Shown piece by piece: positions 6,106 to 8,282 of a DNA stretch of 8,282 bases. Numbering within the stretch: position 1 is the first letter of the stretch; each line of letters starts with the position of its first letter. The DNA lies in contig CAJQQW010000210.1 of NCBI GenBank assembly GCA_905480565.1, positions 1-8,282 of the forward strand. Reading direction: 5' to 3'. Both the position numbers and the translations under genes were made by a program. The notes beneath the pieces are model-generated. The model saw nothing but the letters and a program-made list of their open reading frames with translations, did not search any database and was not told where the DNA came from. Source of the DNA: an uncultured Halioglobus sp. (GTDB lineage: Bacteria; Pseudomonadota; Gammaproteobacteria; Pseudomonadales; Halieaceae).

Positions 6106-7074
6106 CTAATCGGGTGTTTTCGAAACAGTCTTCTCTATTAGGTAGGTAGGCCGGCTTTTAACCTCCATGTAGGTCTTGCCTATATACTCTCCAACAACAC
6201 CAATCGAGAGGATTTGTAACCCTCCCAGAAGGTAAATTGGGATTCCTGTTGGCGCCCAGCCATCCAACGGTGTCGTCAGACCGATGACATAAGCGATAAA
6301 AGCCCAGGCGCCAAACACCATGGACAGGACAAACACGAATAGCCCTAGCAGGGATATGACCCTCAGGGGGAGTATTGAAAAGGAGGTCAGGCCGTCAACT
6401 GATAGGCCAAACATATCCCTGAGGCCATACTTCGATTCGCCCGCCATCCTCGGTCCGCGGGCATAGTGTACCCTCGATGACGGCAGCCCCAGAAGGGGAA
6501 TAACGCCCCTCAAGTAGAGGTTGGTTTCACGAAACTGCCCCAACAGGGAAACAGCCTGCCGACTCAAAAGACGAAAATCAGCGTGGTGGGGAACCGTCTG
6601 CGCGCCGAAACGGCTCGAAAGCCAGTAATGCGTGGCGGCGGTCCAGCGCTTGAACCTCTTGTCACTCTCCCTGTCGCCCCTGACGCCGTATACCACCTCA
6701 TCTCCCTTCAGGAAGCACTCAACCATGTTATCGATAGCATTGATATCGTCCTGCAGGTCAGCATCAATGGATATGAGGGCATCTCCCTCTGCGTGCATCA
6801 GACCCGCATACACGGCAAACTGGTGGCCAAAGTTACGTGTCAGCTTCACGCCCTCAAAACAGGGGTCCGATTCTGCCAATTGGCAAATAATCTCCCAGGT
6901 GCGGTCCGTACTCCCGTCGTCAATGAAGTAGATTCGCGAGGCGCTATCCACCATTCCGCGGGCGACCAAAGAATCTATCTTGGATTTCATTGTTCTCGCC
7001 GTCTCAGGCAGAACGGGTTCCTCGTTCTTGCAAGGCACTATTAAAGCGATCACAGGCACCTTTGGGGACGACAT
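6106..7074 (-). CDS. GT2 polyprenyl-phosphate sugar synthase, GtrB/DPM1-like, with two C-terminal membrane helices
   Basis: This 322-residue enzyme is expected to transfer a sugar from a nucleotide donor to a polyprenyl phosphate on the cytoplasmic face of the inner membrane. The GT-A domain shows VPCKNEE (13-19), the DDGSTD motif (52-57), RNFGHQ (80-85) and the metal-binding DADLQDD (104-110). HADFRLLSR (164-172) and GESKYG (212-217) follow and are conserved in the GtrB/DPM1 group. Two membrane segments (about 239-262 and 274-295) carry the usual GtrB tail ending in VVGEYIGKTYMEVKSRP. I chose ATG 7074 because AAGGG lies about 9 bases upstream; the ATG at 7104 would add 10 residues with a poor ribosome site. 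GtrB partners normally with GtrA and a GT-C transferase. Here the GtrA is a remnant (99-338) and the GT-C-like protein (1490-3133) lies on the other strand. Sugar identity is not readable. Confidence 0.92.
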   Translation of the reverse strand: MSSPKVPVIALIVPCKNEEPVLPETARTMKSKIDSLVARGMVDSASRIYFIDDGSTDRTWEIICQLAESDPCFEGVKLTRNFGHQFAVYAGLMHAEGDALISIDADLQDDINAIDNMVECFLKGDEVVYGVRGDRESDKRFKRWTAATHYWLSSRFGAQTVPHHADFRLLSRQAVSLLGQFRETNLYLRGVIPLLGLPSSRVHYARGPRMAGESKYGLRDMFGLSVDGLTSFSILPLRVISLLGLFVFVLSMVFGAWAFIAYVIGLTTPLDGWAPTGIPIYLLGGLQILSIGVVGEYIGKTYMEVKSRPTYLIEKTVSKTPD

Positions 7075-7104
7075 ATCTCTTAACCCTTGCAGAACACGAT
7101 GCAT

Positions 7105-7506
7105 TTCTTATTAATCATAGACATATCTTACAGGGAGAGACTGCGGTTCTGATAGACCCGTTTCCAAGATATGCCGCCGAGTTCACAGAGGACCATCTCG
7201 CTCCTGGCGGCAGAGAGCGCCGCGGAGCGCGGGCGGGAAGGCCTTCTTTCTCTGGACACAACGTACTCATAATGGCACCATAGATCCCGCTAAAAACGAG
7301 GGAGAACGCAACAACAATTGATCAATTTTTGATCAATTTAGTTCGTATTTTCGTGCTGAGTTTGCCTCTCTAAAACAAGTAAATAATTCACATTTTATCA
7401 GGTAAATTAGTTATCTTGTCGCGGCCTGTGCCGTGAGTAACATACTAACTATCCCCGCTCTTAATAAAGGGGAATCACTACTTTGAGACCCCGCAAGGAG
7501 AACAAA
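7105..7506. other. Divergent intergenic region between the GT2 gene and the porin gene
   Basis: About 400 bases without a convincing gene. It contains an inverted repeat CATATCTT (7122-7129)/AAGATATG (7166-7173) and a GC-rich hairpin GCGGC/GCCGC (7207-7223). It also holds the perfect tandem 11-mer at 7318-7339, an AT-rich stretch to about 7415, and a small hairpin TCCCC/GGGGA (7452-7473) in the probable porin leader. I could not place a sigma70 promoter for the porin with confidence; candidates around 7362-7417 have poor spacing or boxes. Confidence 0.5.
7318..7339. repeat. Perfect tandem repeat of an 11-mer with palindromic core TTGATCAA
   Basis: TTGATCAATTT occurs twice back to back (7318-7328 and 7329-7339). 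The 8-base core TTGATCAA is its own reverse complement, so there are two identical palindromic sites one helical turn apart. The first copy is further embedded in a 12-base palindrome, AATTGATCAATT (7316-7327). The arrangement suits cooperative binding of a dimeric regulator on one face of the DNA. It lies about 167 bases upstream of the porin start and about 245 upstream of the GT2 start. Confidence 0.55.
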
Positions 7507-8282
7507 ATGTTCAAGAAGACTGCATTGATCGCCGGCATTGGCCTGGCACTGTCTGCTACTGCACAAGCTGATTACCGGTTTCAGGTAGATGGTGGCTATG
7601 CACAAACATCATTTGACCTGCAAACGAGAAACCCCAACGATGGCAAGGCCGACCCTGACCTTGACAACTACAACATCGGTGGTACGTGGTACATGGAAGC
7701 AGTTGACACCAGCAAGGGCCCTCTTGGCGAGGCAGCTTTTCTGGATCATGCTTCATCCATCTCACTTGGTTTCGCAGAAGATGAAGTCAGCATCAATGGT
7801 GCTGATGACCCGGACGCCCAAGTCTACAACGTAGACATGCGCTATGTTGCAGAAGGTCCTGGCTGGAAATTGTCTGGCTGGTTGATGGAAGTTGGTTACC
7901 AACGCACCGAGAATGACGACGCTAACGTGGATACGTGGAGCGCTGGCATTGGCAAATACCTTGGCCAAAACACTTCTTTGGTAGCTCTCTACGAGAACAT
8001 CAGTGTTGATAACGGCGGCGACGTTGATCGCTGGGGTGCGGAATTGGAGCATTTCTTCCCCTTCGATAACGGTGGTCTGAAAGCTCGGCTGGCCGGTGGT
8101 AAGACGGTCGTCAGCGGCTTGGATGATCCGACTCGATGGGGCCTTGGCGGCACCTGGTATATCGGCAACAACTGGGGAATCAGTCTTGATTTCGCCCAAG
8201 ACGACCTTAACGGTTACGAAATCGACCGCTACGGTGCCGGTGTTGAGTGGTTCATCACTGAGAACTTCGCGGTAGATCTGAC
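7507..8282 (+). CDS. Putative outer-membrane β-barrel protein (porin-like), N-terminal part; runs off the window
   Basis: The first 258 codons are visible and no stop is reached. Residues 1-21 (MFKKTALIAGIGLALSATAQA) form a classic Sec signal peptide with cleavage after AQA, before D22. The mature part is rich in alternating polar/hydrophobic strands with aromatic residues and Gly/Asp/Asn turns, as in outer-membrane barrels. Examples are GGTWYM, VYNVDMRYVAEG, WKLSGWLMEVGYQ and WGISLDFAQDD. The motif GGTWY recurs at 58-62 and 214-218, and DR-W/Y-GA at 174-178 and 240-244, so strand units look repeated. The start is firm: AAGGAG at 7495-7500 lies six bases before ATG 7507. The protein is expected to be an envelope channel or structural barrel; the substrate is unknown and I do not assign a named family. 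It is a separate unit from the glycan genes, and its leader holds a small hairpin at 7452-7473. Confidence 0.85.
   Translation, partial: MFKKTALIAGIGLALSATAQADYRFQVDGGYAQTSFDLQTRNPNDGKADPDLDNYNIGGTWYMEAVDTSKGPLGEAAFLDHASSISLGFAEDEVSINGADDPDAQVYNVDMRYVAEGPGWKLSGWLMEVGYQRTENDDANVDTWSAGIGKYLGQNTSLVALYENISVDNGGDVDRWGAELEHFFPFDNGGLKARLAGGKTVVSGLDDPTRWGLGGTWYIGNNWGISLDFAQDDLNGYEIDRYGAGVEWFITENFAVDL

Noticed and set aside
6583..7044. 153-residue plus-strand open frame opposite the GT2 gene
   Set aside because: The GT2 frame has every expected motif; this is its antisense shadow.
7362..7417. Sigma70 promoter for the porin gene
   Set aside because: Candidate pairs (TTGCCT with AATAAT, TTCACA with TATCTT) have spacers of 14 and 19 bp or weak -10 boxes, so no placement is convincing.
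7762..8199. 145-residue minus-strand open frame opposite the porin-like gene
   Set aside because: The plus-strand frame has a signal peptide, a strong Shine-Dalgarno and barrel-like strands. The antisense frame has no such support.

Overview
The window looks like part of a Gram-negative chromosome, most likely a marine gammaproteobacterium. The phylum-level guess rests on the outer-membrane β-barrel gene at the right edge, which has a signal peptide and a strong Shine-Dalgarno, and on the style of the envelope-glycan genes. The genus cannot be fixed from the sequence alone. I see no tRNA or rRNA gene, CRISPR array, transposase or integrase.

Layout, left to right. (1) On the minus strand, a class I SAM methyltransferase (341-1081) is followed immediately by the C-terminal half of a GtrA-type membrane protein (99-338). 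The half gene has no N-terminus and no believable start, so I call it a remnant. (2) A 400-base divergent intergenic region (1082-1489) has no convincing gene. It holds a perfect palindrome and a hairpin that resembles a tRNA T-arm. (3) On the plus strand come a polytopic GT-C-like membrane protein (1490-3133) and a second, different class I methyltransferase (3326-4135). (4) Next is a 292-base regulatory gap with a good sigma70-like promoter whose predicted start site is overlapped by a 10-bp perfect palindrome. (5) It precedes a cobalamin-binding-domain radical SAM enzyme (4428-6047). (6) Convergent to that is a GtrB/dolichyl-phosphate-sugar-synthase-like GT2 glycosyltransferase on the minus strand (6106-7074). 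(7) A 400-base intergenic region carries a perfect tandem 11-mer containing TTGATCAA. (8) The window ends inside a putative outer-membrane β-barrel/porin gene (from 7507).

Taken together, 99-7074 reads as an accessory polyprenyl-phosphate-linked sugar or envelope-glycan locus. The GT2 enzyme would charge a polyprenyl phosphate with a sugar. A GtrA-like protein would normally help flip it, but here it survives only as a fragment. The GT-C-like membrane protein would transfer the sugar on the periplasmic side. The two methyltransferases and the radical SAM enzyme could modify the sugar or the lipid. This pathway reading is inference; only the family assignments are visible in the sequence. The porin gene appears to be a separate transcription unit and probably unrelated.
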